A stretch of DNA of 64,000 nucleotides from Xanthocytophaga agilis (GTDB lineage: Bacteria; Bacteroidota; Bacteroidia; Cytophagales; 172606-1): positions 62,001 through 126,000 of the forward strand of contig NZ_JASJOU010000020.1 of the NCBI RefSeq assembly GCF_030068605.1. The letters are read 5' to 3'. Below, in pieces: positions 8,318 to 18,200 of this stretch (within the stretch, counting starts at the first letter, position 1; each line of letters begins with the position of its first letter). The notes beneath the pieces are model-generated. The model saw only the letters and a program-made list of their open reading frames with translations, did no database searches and had not been told where the DNA came from. A program made the translations under genes and the position numbers.

Positions 8318-9274
8318 TTAGTGATTCTGACTGCTCCATTTCTTTGGCTTCATACCCTTATGTTCTTCAAACAATCTTCCAAAATGGCTAAGGTTACTAA
8401 ATCCTAAACGATAACCAACCTCCGATACAGATAAGTGTTCCTCTCTCAACAGTCTGGCTGCTTCCTCCATTCGGATATACTGGAAGTAAGCGTATAATCC
8501 CTTACCAAATACCTGTGTAAAAACTTTGCGTAATTTCAGTTCATTCATTCCACTTATTTTTACTAGCTCGCTGATTGATAATGCACGGTCAAGTGAGGCT
8601 GCCATGGCATTGCGTACCTCATATACTTTGTTTATTTCATCACGAGTTACTTGCTGATGTGAGACCGACTCCCTGCGCGAGAGGTTATTAAACAGAAAGT
8701 ATAGCAATTCCAGTGCTTTCATAGAATAAAAAAGGTCAGGAAAGCTAATAGTATTACTACTGTTCAACATTTGATCTATACAAGAAGCTATCTCCGGGGA
8801 CATAAATTCTTCTATCCAGAAGGTACTTTCCGCATCAAACAGATAACCGAATGGTTGCCGATCTTTACCAAGAAACCTAATCAGATAGGCCATTTCTATA
8901 ATAATTGTGATCTGTTTGATATGTGCCTGTTTGGCAAAACGTACCTCACTTGTCATATGCAGGGGGGTGATCCGTACATGTGAACGTTCTTGTTGTAAGT
9001 TGCTGGCCAGGTCTGCTACATTTTCCTGACCATCATTGAATACGTTCTGAAAAGAAAACAGCAGTCCGTTTTTGATCACAGTGATCGGCTCCCTGCGAAA
9101 CGAGAAAGCTTCTTTTGCCACCAGTGAACGCATCATAATTATCATTTCCGGCAGTAAGTCTATGGTCCTTAGGTAATTAAACTGTAAAGCGTTTAGGGGA
9201 GATATCTGTTCGAAGACAGGCACTCCAAGTTTCTCTGCGAGTTCCAACATCTGATCTTTAACCTTCTTTCTCAT
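8318..9274 (-). CDS. AraC family transcriptional regulator, divergent from an FAD monooxygenase
   Basis: Regulator of 318 aa with a C-terminal AraC domain (about residues 220-316): ALSISELVKISGMNELKLRKVFTQVFG, then LSVSEVGYRLGFSNLSHFGRLFEEHKGMKPKKW. The N-terminal domain differs from the three AraC paralogues elsewhere in this window and matches the Bacteroidota type with a long helical sensor half. It starts 90 nt from the divergently transcribed FAD monooxygenase, the usual layout for a regulator and its target. ATG start. Effector unknown, possibly an aromatic or toxic substrate of the monooxygenase (inference). Confidence 0.88.
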   Translation of the reverse strand: MRKKVKDQMLELAEKLGVPVFEQISPLNALQFNYLRTIDLLPEMIIMMRSLVAKEAFSFRREPITVIKNGLLFSFQNVFNDGQENVADLASNLQQERSHVRITPLHMTSEVRFAKQAHIKQITIIIEMAYLIRFLGKDRQPFGYLFDAESTFWIEEFMSPEIASCIDQMLNSSNTISFPDLFYSMKALELLYFLFNNLSRRESVSHQQVTRDEINKVYEVRNAMAASLDRALSISELVKISGMNELKLRKVFTQVFGKGLYAYFQYIRMEEAARLLREEHLSVSEVGYRLGFSNLSHFGRLFEEHKGMKPKKWSSQNH

Positions 9275-9329
9275 TTTTTTTGGACTATTAATAGTAGGTA
9301 ATCGGCTATTTTATACCTAAACCTACAAA

Positions 9330-9337
9330 TATTTTTG
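9330..9337 (+). promoter_or_regulatory. -7 box for the FAD monooxygenase gene
   Basis: TATTTTTG matches the consensus TAnnTTTG exactly, and a transcript starting near 9343 gives a leader of about 20 nt to ATG 9364. This rules out the longer frame that opens at a GTG at 9337. Confidence 0.5.
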
Positions 9338-9363
9338 TGTTTGTAAATCAACATAGAAATACA

Positions 9364-10539
9364 ATGAAAAAACGGATCATCATTTCAGGAGGTGGCATTG
9401 CTGGTCTCACCGTTGCAAAATTATTGCTTGAGCAAGGACATGAAATTATAGTCATCAATAAAGCCAGAGCTTTTACTAAGGCCGGCTTCTTTGTATCACT
9501 CAAAAGCTTTGGTGTGGAGATTATGGATCAGCTGGGGCTTAAGGAAGAACTAATTCAGGAGGCGACGCCTTCGTTGTTTATGCATTGGCTAGATGCTGAA
9601 GGACATATGATCCGGAATATAAGTTATGAAAAGGTAAATCAGAATACCACTCAGTCAATTCTGATCACCAGAGGTGGTCTTCATCAGGTATTGTACAAGA
9701 GTGTTGTAAATGAGGTAAACATCTTGTTTGAGACAACCATCGAACACATGCAGCAGAATGGTCAAAAGGTCAACATTACACTGTCCAATGGAGCTCTACT
9801 GGAAGCCGACCTGCTGATCGTTTCGGAAGGGTTGCGTTCTTCTACCAGAGCTAACTATTTCCAGGACAGCCAGCTGGAAGATTTTAATCTTCTGTATATG
9901 GGTGGCAGGTTAAAAGGAAATTATCCGTATACTATAGGCACAGTCAGTACCTACCTGGATGTAAACAAGATGTTTGCTATTTATCCGGTCAGCAAGGAAG
10001 AGATTGCTATTCAGTGCTATATCCATACTACGGACAACTTACCTGCAGTACAGGAAAATGCCCACAATCTGCTGAAGGATACATTCAAAACGTATCCCAG
10101 CGAAGTACAACATGTAATCAACGACTTTCTCAAAAACGGCCTGATGTTCGTTGATAAAATGGGTATGGTACATGCTCCTAACCTAGTCAATGGAAACGTA
10201 GTTTTGCTCGGTGATGCAGGATATTGCCCTACTGCCTTATCAGGTATGGGGGCTTCCTTATCTATCTATGGTGCGAAGGCTCTGGCTTACTTCCTGGCAA
10301 CGTATGCAGATGATCTTGCCTTATCACTTCAAAGCTATAATTCATTGCTGCAACCGATTAGTAAAAAGTTTCAGGGCAATGCCAGAGACAATGCAAAATC
10401 ATTTATACCCAAAAATGAAGCTGACCTTGCCCGCTTTACACACTTGTTCAGCAATGCAACGGATGAGCAGGTAAGCAAACTAATGACTGATCAGCTTATA
10501 CTTACTCAGGAACAACTCCAATTCACCCTGCCAGCGTAA
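9364..10539 (+). CDS. FAD-dependent monooxygenase (TetX/PHBH-like)
   Basis: Flavoprotein hydroxylase of 391 aa. The N-terminal dinucleotide-binding motif is IISGGGIAGLTVAKLL (residues 5-20) and the second FAD-contact motif is VVLLGDAGYCPTALSGMGASLSIYGA (about residues 287-312), with GD in the expected position. This is the class that hydroxylates aromatic compounds or inactivates tetracyclines; the substrate is not readable. The start at 9364 is chosen from the -7 box at 9330-9337. The stop overlaps the start of the next gene by one base (TAATG), showing translational coupling. The divergent AraC gene probably controls both. Confidence 0.88.
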   Translation: MKKRIIISGGGIAGLTVAKLLLEQGHEIIVINKARAFTKAGFFVSLKSFGVEIMDQLGLKEELIQEATPSLFMHWLDAEGHMIRNISYEKVNQNTTQSILITRGGLHQVLYKSVVNEVNILFETTIEHMQQNGQKVNITLSNGALLEADLLIVSEGLRSSTRANYFQDSQLEDFNLLYMGGRLKGNYPYTIGTVSTYLDVNKMFAIYPVSKEEIAIQCYIHTTDNLPAVQENAHNLLKDTFKTYPSEVQHVINDFLKNGLMFVDKMGMVHAPNLVNGNVVLLGDAGYCPTALSGMGASLSIYGAKALAYFLATYADDLALSLQSYNSLLQPISKKFQGNARDNAKSFIPKNEADLARFTHLFSNATDEQVSKLMTDQLILTQEQLQFTLPA

Positions 10540-10931
10540 TGATGATGAAAGCTAAACAGATCATTTCTATCCTGGCTGGATTCGGAGCAATTGGGTTGTT
10601 GAGTTCACTAGCAGCACATATTCAAGGCATTATTTATCCTGAATCAGTAAAACTATTCGATCATATCGTGGTAAGTAAAGCGAATAGTATTCAACTTCTG
10701 ATAAAATTAAGTTGTGTTTCCACCAGTTGCTTTATGGGTGGTATATTGGTAGCCTGGTTGGGTGGGAATAAAAATGCGGCTACTATAACAGGCATATCTA
10801 TTGTAATGGTCGTTGCCTGGCTGTGGATACATACCATTTATCCTATCTGGTTTTGGACACTCTTGTTAACGATTGTAATTCCAATAGTTAGATTGGGTTA
10901 TCACTTTATTCATAAACAGACTTTTGGCTGA
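10539..10931 (+). CDS. small integral membrane protein, unknown function
   Basis: Protein of 130 aa with four predicted membrane helices (about residues 8-26, 47-72, 80-97 and 101-120). Its ATG overlaps the stop of the monooxygenase gene, so the two are translated together. No known domain is recognised. The coupling suggests a role with the monooxygenase, perhaps in substrate uptake or export, but that is inference only. Confidence 0.65.
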   Translation: MMMKAKQIISILAGFGAIGLLSSLAAHIQGIIYPESVKLFDHIVVSKANSIQLLIKLSCVSTSCFMGGILVAWLGGNKNAATITGISIVMVVAWLWIHTIYPIWFWTLLLTIVIPIVRLGYHFIHKQTFG

Positions 10932-11009
10932 AACAAAGCGTAATTTGGCTAAAAGAGATTGCACATAGACTCTGACCTTTGTGAAAGATAAAAACAAAAA
11001 TAAAGAGTT

Positions 11010-11984
11010 ATGAAAGCAATTAGAATTCATGAATTTGGTGGACCAGAAGTAATGCGTCTGGAAGAGCTGCCATGTCCGGTTCCCACAGCAGATGAGATTT
11101 TAGTGAAAGTATATGCTAGTAGTGTTAATCCTGCAGATTATATTATCCGTCAGGGTGGAAATGATATCTTACGGCCATACCTGAAATTGCCTCTGGGATT
11201 GGGGTTGGATGCAGCAGGTATGGTTGAGGAAGTGGGTAATGAGGTAAAAGGCTTCAAAAAAGGGGATAAAGTATATGGCGTACCAAACTTTCCGGGCGAT
11301 GGTAGTTACACAGAATACCTTGTTGCAAGTGCAAACAGGTTTGCATGCATGCCGCAAACCATCAGCTTCAACGAGGCGGCGGCTCTTCCATCGTGTGCGT
11401 TGATCGCATGGAGCGGTATATATGATTTAGGCAAGCTTCAGACAGGTCAGCGGGTTTTTATTCATGGTGCTGCTGGTGGCGTAGGTAACCTGGCTGTGCA
11501 GTTTGCAAAAGCAAAGGGTGCCTATGTGATTGGCACAGCGTCGCCTCATAATTTTGATTTTTTGAAAGGACTTGGTGCTGACGAGACCATTGACTACAAA
11601 AACCAGCCGTTTGAACGTTTATTTGGCAGCATTGACCTTGTATTTAATGCCTCACCCGTTCGGGATGATCAGACTCGTTTGAAATCAGCTGAACTCTTAA
11701 AAAAAGGTGGTATTTTTGTTTGTACACAGCTAGACAGTCCGTTTACGGATGAATTGAAAGAAGCACTTGTCGCAAAGAATGCAACAGGTACACATGTTGG
11801 CGAAGTCAGTATGGGGTATGTTTCGTTGTTAAGTGAAATAACAAAACTTGTAGACGAAGGAAAAGTGAAAGCTGTTGTGAGTAAGGTTTTTCCATTGGAG
11901 CAGGTTGCAGAAGCCCACCAGGAAAGCGAAACGAAGCATGTTAGGGGTAAAATCGTACTGGAAGTCAAAAAAGAAACCAGATAA
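11010..11984 (+). CDS. NADP-dependent quinone oxidoreductase-like protein (MDR superfamily)
   Basis: Medium-chain reductase of 324 aa and paralogue of the enzyme at 6176-7216. It starts with the fold marker IRIHEFGGPEVMRLEELPCP and carries the NADPH motif IHGAAGGVGNLAVQFAKAKG (about residues 150-169). No zinc-ligand cluster is present, so a quinone or alkenal reductase is most likely. A degenerate -7 box (GACCTTTG at 10974-10981) lies just upstream. The next gene, an AraC regulator, begins 3 nt after the stop, so enzyme and regulator form one operon. Confidence 0.88.
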   Translation: MKAIRIHEFGGPEVMRLEELPCPVPTADEILVKVYASSVNPADYIIRQGGNDILRPYLKLPLGLGLDAAGMVEEVGNEVKGFKKGDKVYGVPNFPGDGSYTEYLVASANRFACMPQTISFNEAAALPSCALIAWSGIYDLGKLQTGQRVFIHGAAGGVGNLAVQFAKAKGAYVIGTASPHNFDFLKGLGADETIDYKNQPFERLFGSIDLVFNASPVRDDQTRLKSAELLKKGGIFVCTQLDSPFTDELKEALVAKNATGTHVGEVSMGYVSLLSEITKLVDEGKVKAVVSKVFPLEQVAEAHQESETKHVRGKIVLEVKKETR

Positions 11985-11987
11985 AGA

Positions 11988-12905
11988 ATGAAACGTTTTG
12001 CTACAATCAACGAATTTCTACAGTTCAGGCACTTACCCAAACCAGAACACCCACTCATCTGCGTATTTGAGATAAAATCTGTTGAACGTTTACGTTTAGA
12101 AGAGCCTGCAAGCTGGTTGTATGATTTTTATGCTATTGCCTTAAAGAGAGTTTCCAACGTGGAGGATGCAAAATTGAAATACGGGCAGCAGCAATTTGAC
12201 TTTGACAATGGGATCATGTCGTTTGTCGCACCGGGACAGATTTTGAGTTTGTCGCTTGAGGACCATGTGGAAGCAATCCAACAATCCGGATGGATGTTAC
12301 TCATCCATCCGGATTTCCTCTGGAACACACCACTGGCACAAACTATCAAGCGGTATGATTTTTGGGATTATTCGGTAAATGAAGCCTTGTTTCTCTCTGA
12401 AAAGGAAGAGACGACCTTAGTTCATATTCTGGTAAACATTCAGCAGGAGTGTCATTTAAACATCGATAAGTTCACCAAAAGTATTGTCATATCACATCTT
12501 GAGACTTTGCTCAATTATGCGGATCGCTTCTATCACCGCCAGTTTATCACGCGTGAAAAAACCAATCATTATTTATTGGAACGTCTGGAAAAATTGCTCA
12601 ATGACTACTTCGCTAATGACGATCTCATGACAAAGGGATTACCCACAGTAAGTTATATTGCTGAATCCCTAAACTTATCGCCCAAATACCTGAGTAGTCT
12701 CCTTAAAGTGCTGACCGGGCAGAACACCCAACAGCACATACATAACATGCTAATTGAAAAAGCCAAAGAAAAACTTTCAGCCACTGACTTATCTGTTGGT
12801 GAAATTGCCTACGCGTTAGGCTTTGAACACATCCAGTCATTCAGCAAATTATTTAAAGCCAAGACCCAACTATCACCTATCGAGTTCAGAGCTTCTTTTA
12901 AGTAA
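11988..12905 (+). CDS. AraC family transcriptional regulator (paralogue 2 of 3)
   Basis: Regulator of 305 aa, close in design to the proteins at 4617-5522 and 25216-26115: N-terminal LPKPEHPLICVF, then NEALFLSEKEE, then a C-terminal AraC domain with LSPKYLSSLLKVLTGQNTQQHIHNMLIEKAKEKLS and VGEIAYALGFEHIQSFSKLFKAK. It lies 3 nt after the quinone-reductase-like gene and is presumably co-transcribed, probably controlling its own operon. A hairpin at 12981-13039 may end the transcript. Confidence 0.9.
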   Translation: MKRFATINEFLQFRHLPKPEHPLICVFEIKSVERLRLEEPASWLYDFYAIALKRVSNVEDAKLKYGQQQFDFDNGIMSFVAPGQILSLSLEDHVEAIQQSGWMLLIHPDFLWNTPLAQTIKRYDFWDYSVNEALFLSEKEETTLVHILVNIQQECHLNIDKFTKSIVISHLETLLNYADRFYHRQFITREKTNHYLLERLEKLLNDYFANDDLMTKGLPTVSYIAESLNLSPKYLSSLLKVLTGQNTQQHIHNMLIEKAKEKLSATDLSVGEIAYALGFEHIQSFSKLFKAKTQLSPIEFRASFK

Positions 12906-12980
12906 GAACAGACAACATAGCATTTGAAACATGGGTGAGGCTCTACCATAATTACTATCCAGGCCGAACAAAAAGTAGCT

Positions 12981-13039
12981 AAAGACTGTCTTTTCTCTGA
13001 TGGAAAGATTGTTTTATTGATTCCATGCAGTCCTTTTTT
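12981..13039 (+). terminator. possible terminator after the AraC gene
   Basis: AAAGACTG at 12981-12988 pairs with CAGTCCTT at 13028-13035 (one mismatch), with an inner imperfect stem and a T-run following. It is 75 nt past the AraC stop. The loop is long, so confidence is low. Confidence 0.35.
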
Positions 13040-13178
13040 CAGCTATGCCCTCCACACACCATTGTATTAGAATCTGTATAGGTAGTATTGATAACGTAAC
13101 ATCTGAGTATACACACTGTGGATAAAACCATATCGTACTATACGCATACACGTACAGGATATTTACAAAAAAACACTA

Positions 13179-13210
13179 TTTTACCAGTTGTATTATACAA
13201 CCTGGTAAAA
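13179..13210 (+). promoter_or_regulatory. near-perfect palindrome in the leader of the TraB/GumN gene
   Basis: TTTTACCAGTTGTAT (13179-13193) and ATACAACCTGGTAAAA (13195-13210) form an inverted repeat with one unpaired G. The palindrome ends 9 nt before ATG 13220, so it covers the region where a ribosome would bind. It could be an operator or an RNA hairpin that masks translation. No T-run follows, so it is not a terminator. Confidence 0.55.
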
Positions 13211-13219
13211 TAAACCCTG

Positions 13220-14089
13220 ATGCTAAAAAAGGCTTTAGTGACACTGCTGATTTTTTGTTCCTCTACTGTATTCAGTCAGGATCATCCAAATACTATTTTA
13301 TGGGAAGTAAGTAAGGCAGGGCTAAAACACAAGTCTTATGTATTTGGTACTTTCCACGAGGTATATCCTTCTTTCTTTTTATCCCAGAAAAACGCTGTTC
13401 AAAAGCTTTCCAGTTCCTCGATGCTGTATGTTGAGCAAGCCAGAAAAGATTTTTATGATTCAGGCACCACAAATGCTAACATCGTCACCTGGGATGTAGA
13501 CAAATGGAAAGCGGCTACAAATCCTGAACAACGAAAAGTATTTGAGTCGTTTGTGCAAAAAGCAGAAAATACCGATTACTATAACCTTCCGCCATTACTT
13601 CTTAGCCTTACTCTTTTTCGCGTGTATGCACAAAACTTCTGTGATACAGCAAACCGTGACTCTGATGAGTCATTGGATCATTATATTGAAAGACTGGCTG
13701 AAACAAAAAATATTCCGGTAGAGTCTTTAGATGATAAGGACAAGATGGATGAAGTGTTTTCTTCTAATTCACTGGCTGATTCGGTATTGGTTGAGGCCTG
13801 TGTTGGTATTATGCGAAGTATGTTAGAAGAAGATTTCAAACCATGCCAGATTTTTGATACGTATAAAAATCTGACCATTAACTATGAGCTTTCAAAAGAT
13901 CTGACTGATAAAAATAACCATTTAGCCTTGCTTGAGCGGAACAGGAAATGGGTTAAAAGGCTTGACAAAGCGTTTCAGAAGAATAGTTGTTTTGTCGCGG
14001 TTGGTTTTAGACATCTTATGTACAGGCAAGGGTTGATTCAGCAATTACGAGATGTAGGATATAGTGTAAAACCTGTTCCCAGTACATAA
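13220..14089 (+). CDS. TraB/GumN family protein
   Basis: Secreted protein of 289 aa with a signal peptide (MLKKALVTLLIFCSSTVFSQ). The TraB/GumN marks are the first motif SYVFGTFHEVYPSFF (about residues 39-53, GTxH type) and the closing motif FVAVGFRHLMYRQGLIQQLRDVGYSVKPV (about 256-284). The family resembles Tiki-like metalloproteases, so it may be a periplasmic or surface peptidase, but activity in bacteria is mostly untested. It is preceded by a strong palindrome at 13179-13210 and followed by the periodic array at 14254. Confidence 0.85.
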   Translation: MLKKALVTLLIFCSSTVFSQDHPNTILWEVSKAGLKHKSYVFGTFHEVYPSFFLSQKNAVQKLSSSSMLYVEQARKDFYDSGTTNANIVTWDVDKWKAATNPEQRKVFESFVQKAENTDYYNLPPLLLSLTLFRVYAQNFCDTANRDSDESLDHYIERLAETKNIPVESLDDKDKMDEVFSSNSLADSVLVEACVGIMRSMLEEDFKPCQIFDTYKNLTINYELSKDLTDKNNHLALLERNRKWVKRLDKAFQKNSCFVAVGFRHLMYRQGLIQQLRDVGYSVKPVPST

Positions 14090-14253
14090 TGCATGATGAT
14101 TTATCTCACTGAGAGGAATACATTGTTTCCATCATTCAAAAGTTATCCATTGAAATTTTTTATAAAATCTCTATGACTAAAAGCAGTTAGAATTACAAAA
14201 TATATTATATAGCTCATGCTGAGGTACACCTCCCTGTGTTGATGTTTTTATCC

Positions 14254-14618
14254 ATAGAGAACTATGGTCAGCCAATAATCTAACTGGTATTCGAATAGTT
14301 GTCGAGTTTGACCATACTTACAGTCAAAATTGAAAGTGAACAGAGATCGAATATTTCTAAAAAGCGACTGGTATTCCAGTCAAAACAAAAAGCGACCAGA
14401 ACTCCAGTCATTCTTAAAAGTGAACAGAATTATGGTCAAAACAAAAACTGATTCGAACTATCGTCACATCCCTTGCTGAACAGTTGTCCGTTTACTCCGC
14501 TATCAATTACTTAGAGTGACCATACTTACAGTCAATCACCCTTGCTGACTATAGTTCGGATATTTCTTCCATGTGACCAGAGTTATAGTCACTGGTGAGA
14601 GCAACTGTACTTACGAGC
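14254..14618. repeat. array of 13 degenerate 16-bp dyads on a 28-bp period
   Basis: Units begin at 14254, 14282, 14310, 14338, 14366, 14394, 14422, 14450, 14478, 14518, 14547, 14575 and 14603. Each has a 16-bp conserved part close to GACCAGAATTACAGTC, mostly preceded by AGT or AGC, and a variable 12-bp spacer. Ten of twelve steps are exactly 28 bp; the others are 40 (28+12) and 29. Several units are dyads, for example GACTGGTATTCCAGTC at 14366, a perfect palindrome. A 28-bp step shifts the reading frame and stops occur throughout, so it is not coding. The repeats are too short and variable for CRISPR. Function unknown; binding-site cluster or structured RNA are the options. Confidence 0.75.
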
Positions 14619-14645
14619 AGCATGTGCTGCTCTCACTCTTTTTGT
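14615..14645 (+). terminator. terminator-like hairpin at the end of the array
   Basis: GAGCAGCA and TGCTGCTC (14615-14632) pair with a 2-nt centre, followed by TCACTCTTTTTG. A wider pairing of GTGAGAGCA (from 14595) with TGCTCTCAC is also possible. It overlaps the last array unit, so a plus-strand transcript of the array would end here. Confidence 0.5.
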
Positions 14646-14819
14646 ACTTTCTCCTTACAGGAGGAGTGAGAGCGAAAAAAGAGACTTTCCTTTACAGTCA
14701 TCATCTCAGAAAAAGATAGGGAACAAGAAGAATAATCTCACCCAACCTCTCATAAACAAAACAAGTCCTGGTATACTAAAGGTTAGTAATGCAACCCGTC
14801 AAATCAGCCTTTTGGGTTT

Positions 14820-15026
14820 TCAAAACCACAAGCAAGCCCTATCCAGCAGAAATTGAATTTTCGTTTTTTCCATTTCCAGAAAGGCTTCTTTCCCGATGCT
14901 AATTATTTTCTCTTCGTTTGTGTATTTCATTTCTTGCACTAGCCGGAGTTGTTGTGTCAGTTTGCTTATTTCCTGATCCAATAGGTCGAGCCGATTTTCG
15001 AATTGTAATCGCAGTTGCGGAGTCAT
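14820..15026 (-). CDS. small coiled-coil protein
   Basis: Protein of 68 aa, almost wholly helical with a heptad-like pattern (LRLQFENRLDLLDQEISKLTQQLRLVQEM) and no signal peptide or membrane segment. Similar short coiled-coil proteins are encoded at 21298-21498, 40165-40362 and 44477-44716, although this one is the least like the others. It is transcribed divergently from the large histidine kinase 215 nt away, so the two may share a control region. Function unknown. Confidence 0.55.
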   Translation of the reverse strand: MTPQLRLQFENRLDLLDQEISKLTQQLRLVQEMKYTNEEKIISIGKEAFLEMEKTKIQFLLDRACLWF

Positions 15027-15241
15027 CGGAGTAAAGGATTAAAGTTGGAATAAGTCACAATAATCACACCTGAAAAGAGCCATTATGTAGAAAGTAAGAA
15101 AGGTAGTGCGTTGTAATATTCTAATTATCAGTCTTTTATTTTAGTGTTGTTGTCTCTTTTTCATAATATTTACTACTTTTAGAACAACAATCCTTTCACG
15201 AAAAGGCACAGCACTTACATGTATAACCAGTATGCCTTAGT

Positions 15242-18200
15242 ATGAAATCTTTAGCTCCATTTTCCGGAGAAGCCTTAAAAATCTTCCAAACCCTTCCGGA
15301 CTTATATCTCATACTATCCGCAGATCTGGTGATTCTGACCGCTTCGGATACCTATCTGAAAGCCACCTTAACTAAACGAGAAACTATAGCAGGAATACCT
15401 GTTTTTGATGTATTTCCCAGGAATCCGTCTGTCAAACAAGCCTATACAGCCAAACGGCTATTGGCATCATTACAGCATGTGCTGTCCAGTAAAGAACCAC
15501 ATAAGATGGCCTTACAGCAATATTCAATTTCCAATACGGGAAGTCCTCACTCTGCAGAGAAGGAAGATAACTCTGATAAAGAGTACTGGTATATGCTAAA
15601 TACACCTGTATTGGATGAGACAGGAGAAATACAATACATCATTCATAAAATAGAAGATTTAACCAAGCAAACCCTCCAGGAAATCCAGACACAGGAAGCC
15701 CTTCAGCAAAGCAAAGATGTACTACAAGCTACTTTAGATTGCTCACTGTATATTGTTCAAGCCTTTAAAGCAGTCAGAGATCAAACAGGAAAGATTATTG
15801 ACTTTATCTGGGTATTTACCAATCAGAGGTGGAATGAACGATATGGGGATGTGATTGGAAAAAGTTTACTTACAGAGAATCCTGCAGTAATAGAATCCGG
15901 TTTATTTGATGCCTTTGTCCATGTAACTGAAACAGGTATTCCCACGGATCAGGAGCACTATTATCCCTATGAACAATTTGATGGATGGTTTCATCAAACA
16001 TTGGTAAAAATGGGGGATGGATTTGTGATGAGTACAGAAGAAATTACCCAGCGCAAACAGATGGAGCAGGCTCTACGTAAGTCAGAAGAACAACTACGCC
16101 TGTTCACAGTCGCTTCCAGTCAAAAGGTATACCGCATGAGTGCCGACTGGACCCGGAAGGAAAACCTGTCCGGACAGCAGATGCTCCCCGATACGGATAA
16201 ACGCATACATGACTGGAAAGAGGCCTATTTGCCGGCTGAAGATCAGCCTGTCTTCCTGGCTGCCATCCAAGAGGCGATAGACAATAAATCTGTTTTTGAT
16301 CTGGAACATAGGGTATTCAACACAGAGGGGAAGATAGGCTGGGTGCATTCACGTGTAGTTCCCATGCTGGATAGCCAGGGGGAAATTACCTACTGGTTTG
16401 GCACTGATTCCGATATTACCCAACACCGCAAGATAGAAGAAGCTTTACAAAAGAGCGAGGAAAAGTACCGGACACTTTTCAATTCGATAGATGAAGGTTT
16501 TTGCATTATTAAAGTTTTGTTTGAGGAAGATGAATCAGCCTATGATTATCTTTTTCTGGAAGCTAACCAGTCTTTTGAAAAGCAAACTGGCCTGACTAAT
16601 GCTGTTGGAAAAACAATGAAGGAAATAGCTCCTGCTCATGAGCAATATTGGTTTGATATATATGGCAGGATTGCGAAAACGGGTGTGCCTGCACATTTTG
16701 AGAATGAGGCAAAAGCAATTGGACATTATTATGAAGTATATGCCTTCCGCATAGATGCAGCGGAAGAGCATCATGTTGCCATATTATTTAATGACATTAC
16801 TGAACGAAAGAGCCGTGAAGAACAACAGCAATATCTGCTCAAATTAAGCGATGCACTTCGTCCGCTTGCTGACCCTTTGCAAATCCAGATTGTTGCAGCA
16901 GATCTGCTAGGAGCACACCTGAAAGCTAATCGAGCACACTACAGTGAAGTAGAAGACGATTATGTACATATTTCACATAGTTATGGAGATGGACTACCAC
17001 CTATAACAGGACAGTTGCACCATCAGGATATTGGCAAACGACCGGTAGAGGGATACCATACAGAAAAAACCCAGGTATGTTACAATACAATGACAGATTC
17101 TGGTCTTTCTGAAGTGGAAAGGAAAGGGTTCCAATCAACTTATATTGGTGCATATATAGAGGTGCCTTTAGTAAAAGAGAGAGAATGGGTGGCAACTTTA
17201 GTTGTGCATAGCATAGAGCCAAGGCAATGGAAACAATATGAGATTGAATTAGTAGAAGAAACCGCTGATCGTATCTGGGCTGCTGTGGAAAGAGCGAGAG
17301 CGGAAGCTGCACTACGGGAAAGTGAGAAGTGGCAGACTTTTTTGTTGCAACTCAGTGATACACTCAAACCGATAGCAGATCCAGCCGAAATCCAGCGAAC
17401 GGCTTCACGCCTGCTGGTTGAGCAAGTTGGCGCTAACCGGGCAATGTATCTTGAAATTGAGGGAAACGGTAACTCTGCCACATCCGTCATCCACGGCCAG
17501 TATGCACGCCAGGTACCTTTATTCCCAAGCCGTGTACCGTATGCCGACTTTGCAAAAGGCTTTCCACTAGAAGTATTACAAAGCAATGAAACACTAGTCG
17601 TTGACAATACGGCTACTGATTCCCGACTTGAAGAGGGTGTGCGGTCGGCCTGGCTGGGGGCGAATGTTGCTGCAGCTATTACTGTATCGTTTAGTAAGCA
17701 AGGACGGATAGTAGCTAATTTCGGCCTGCACAATGCACAACCACGCAAATGGACACCATTTGAAGTTCGGTTAGTGAAAGAAGTCGCTGATCGCACCTGG
17801 GCAGCGGTGGAAAGAGCAAGAGCGGAAGAGTCCTTGCGTAAATCGGAAGAACGGCTACGCCTTGCAACAGAGGCCTCAGGTATGTATTGGTGGGAATTCG
17901 ATTTTAAAACAAATACACTAAGCTATTCCCCCAATACAGAAGAAGTTATTGGAGTTCCGCCGGCAAAAACAATGGACGAAAATCTGTTATTACTTCATCC
18001 GGCTGACAGAGAGCTGACATACAAAATTTTTGAGAAAGCAATACAAAGTGGTATAGATCATTTCAGCTATATTGTCCGTTCTATTGCTATTCCTTCTGAA
18101 ACAAGATGGCTACAGGCAGCGGGTAAGCTCATTCGTGATATACAAGGTATTCCGGTACTTGCAATAGGTATCACGCAGGATGTTACAAAAACGAAGTTAG

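Larger units (their letters stand above)
14090..14819. other. gene-free region holding the 28-bp periodic array
   Basis: No reading frame of note occurs in these 730 nt. The centre (14254-14618) is a 13-unit periodic array described separately. It is closed by a GC-rich hairpin (14615-14632) and a T-run. A second short inverted repeat, CTCCTTACAGGAG, lies near 14651. Confidence 0.6.

Noticed and set aside
14254-14618. Reading the 28-bp array as a CRISPR
   Set aside because: The conserved part is only 16 bp and varies between units, spacers are 12 bp, and there are no cas genes.
17140-17796. A 218-codon minus-strand frame inside the sensor kinase gene
   Set aside because: Shadow of the GAF-coding region, with low-complexity Ser/Ala-rich sequence.
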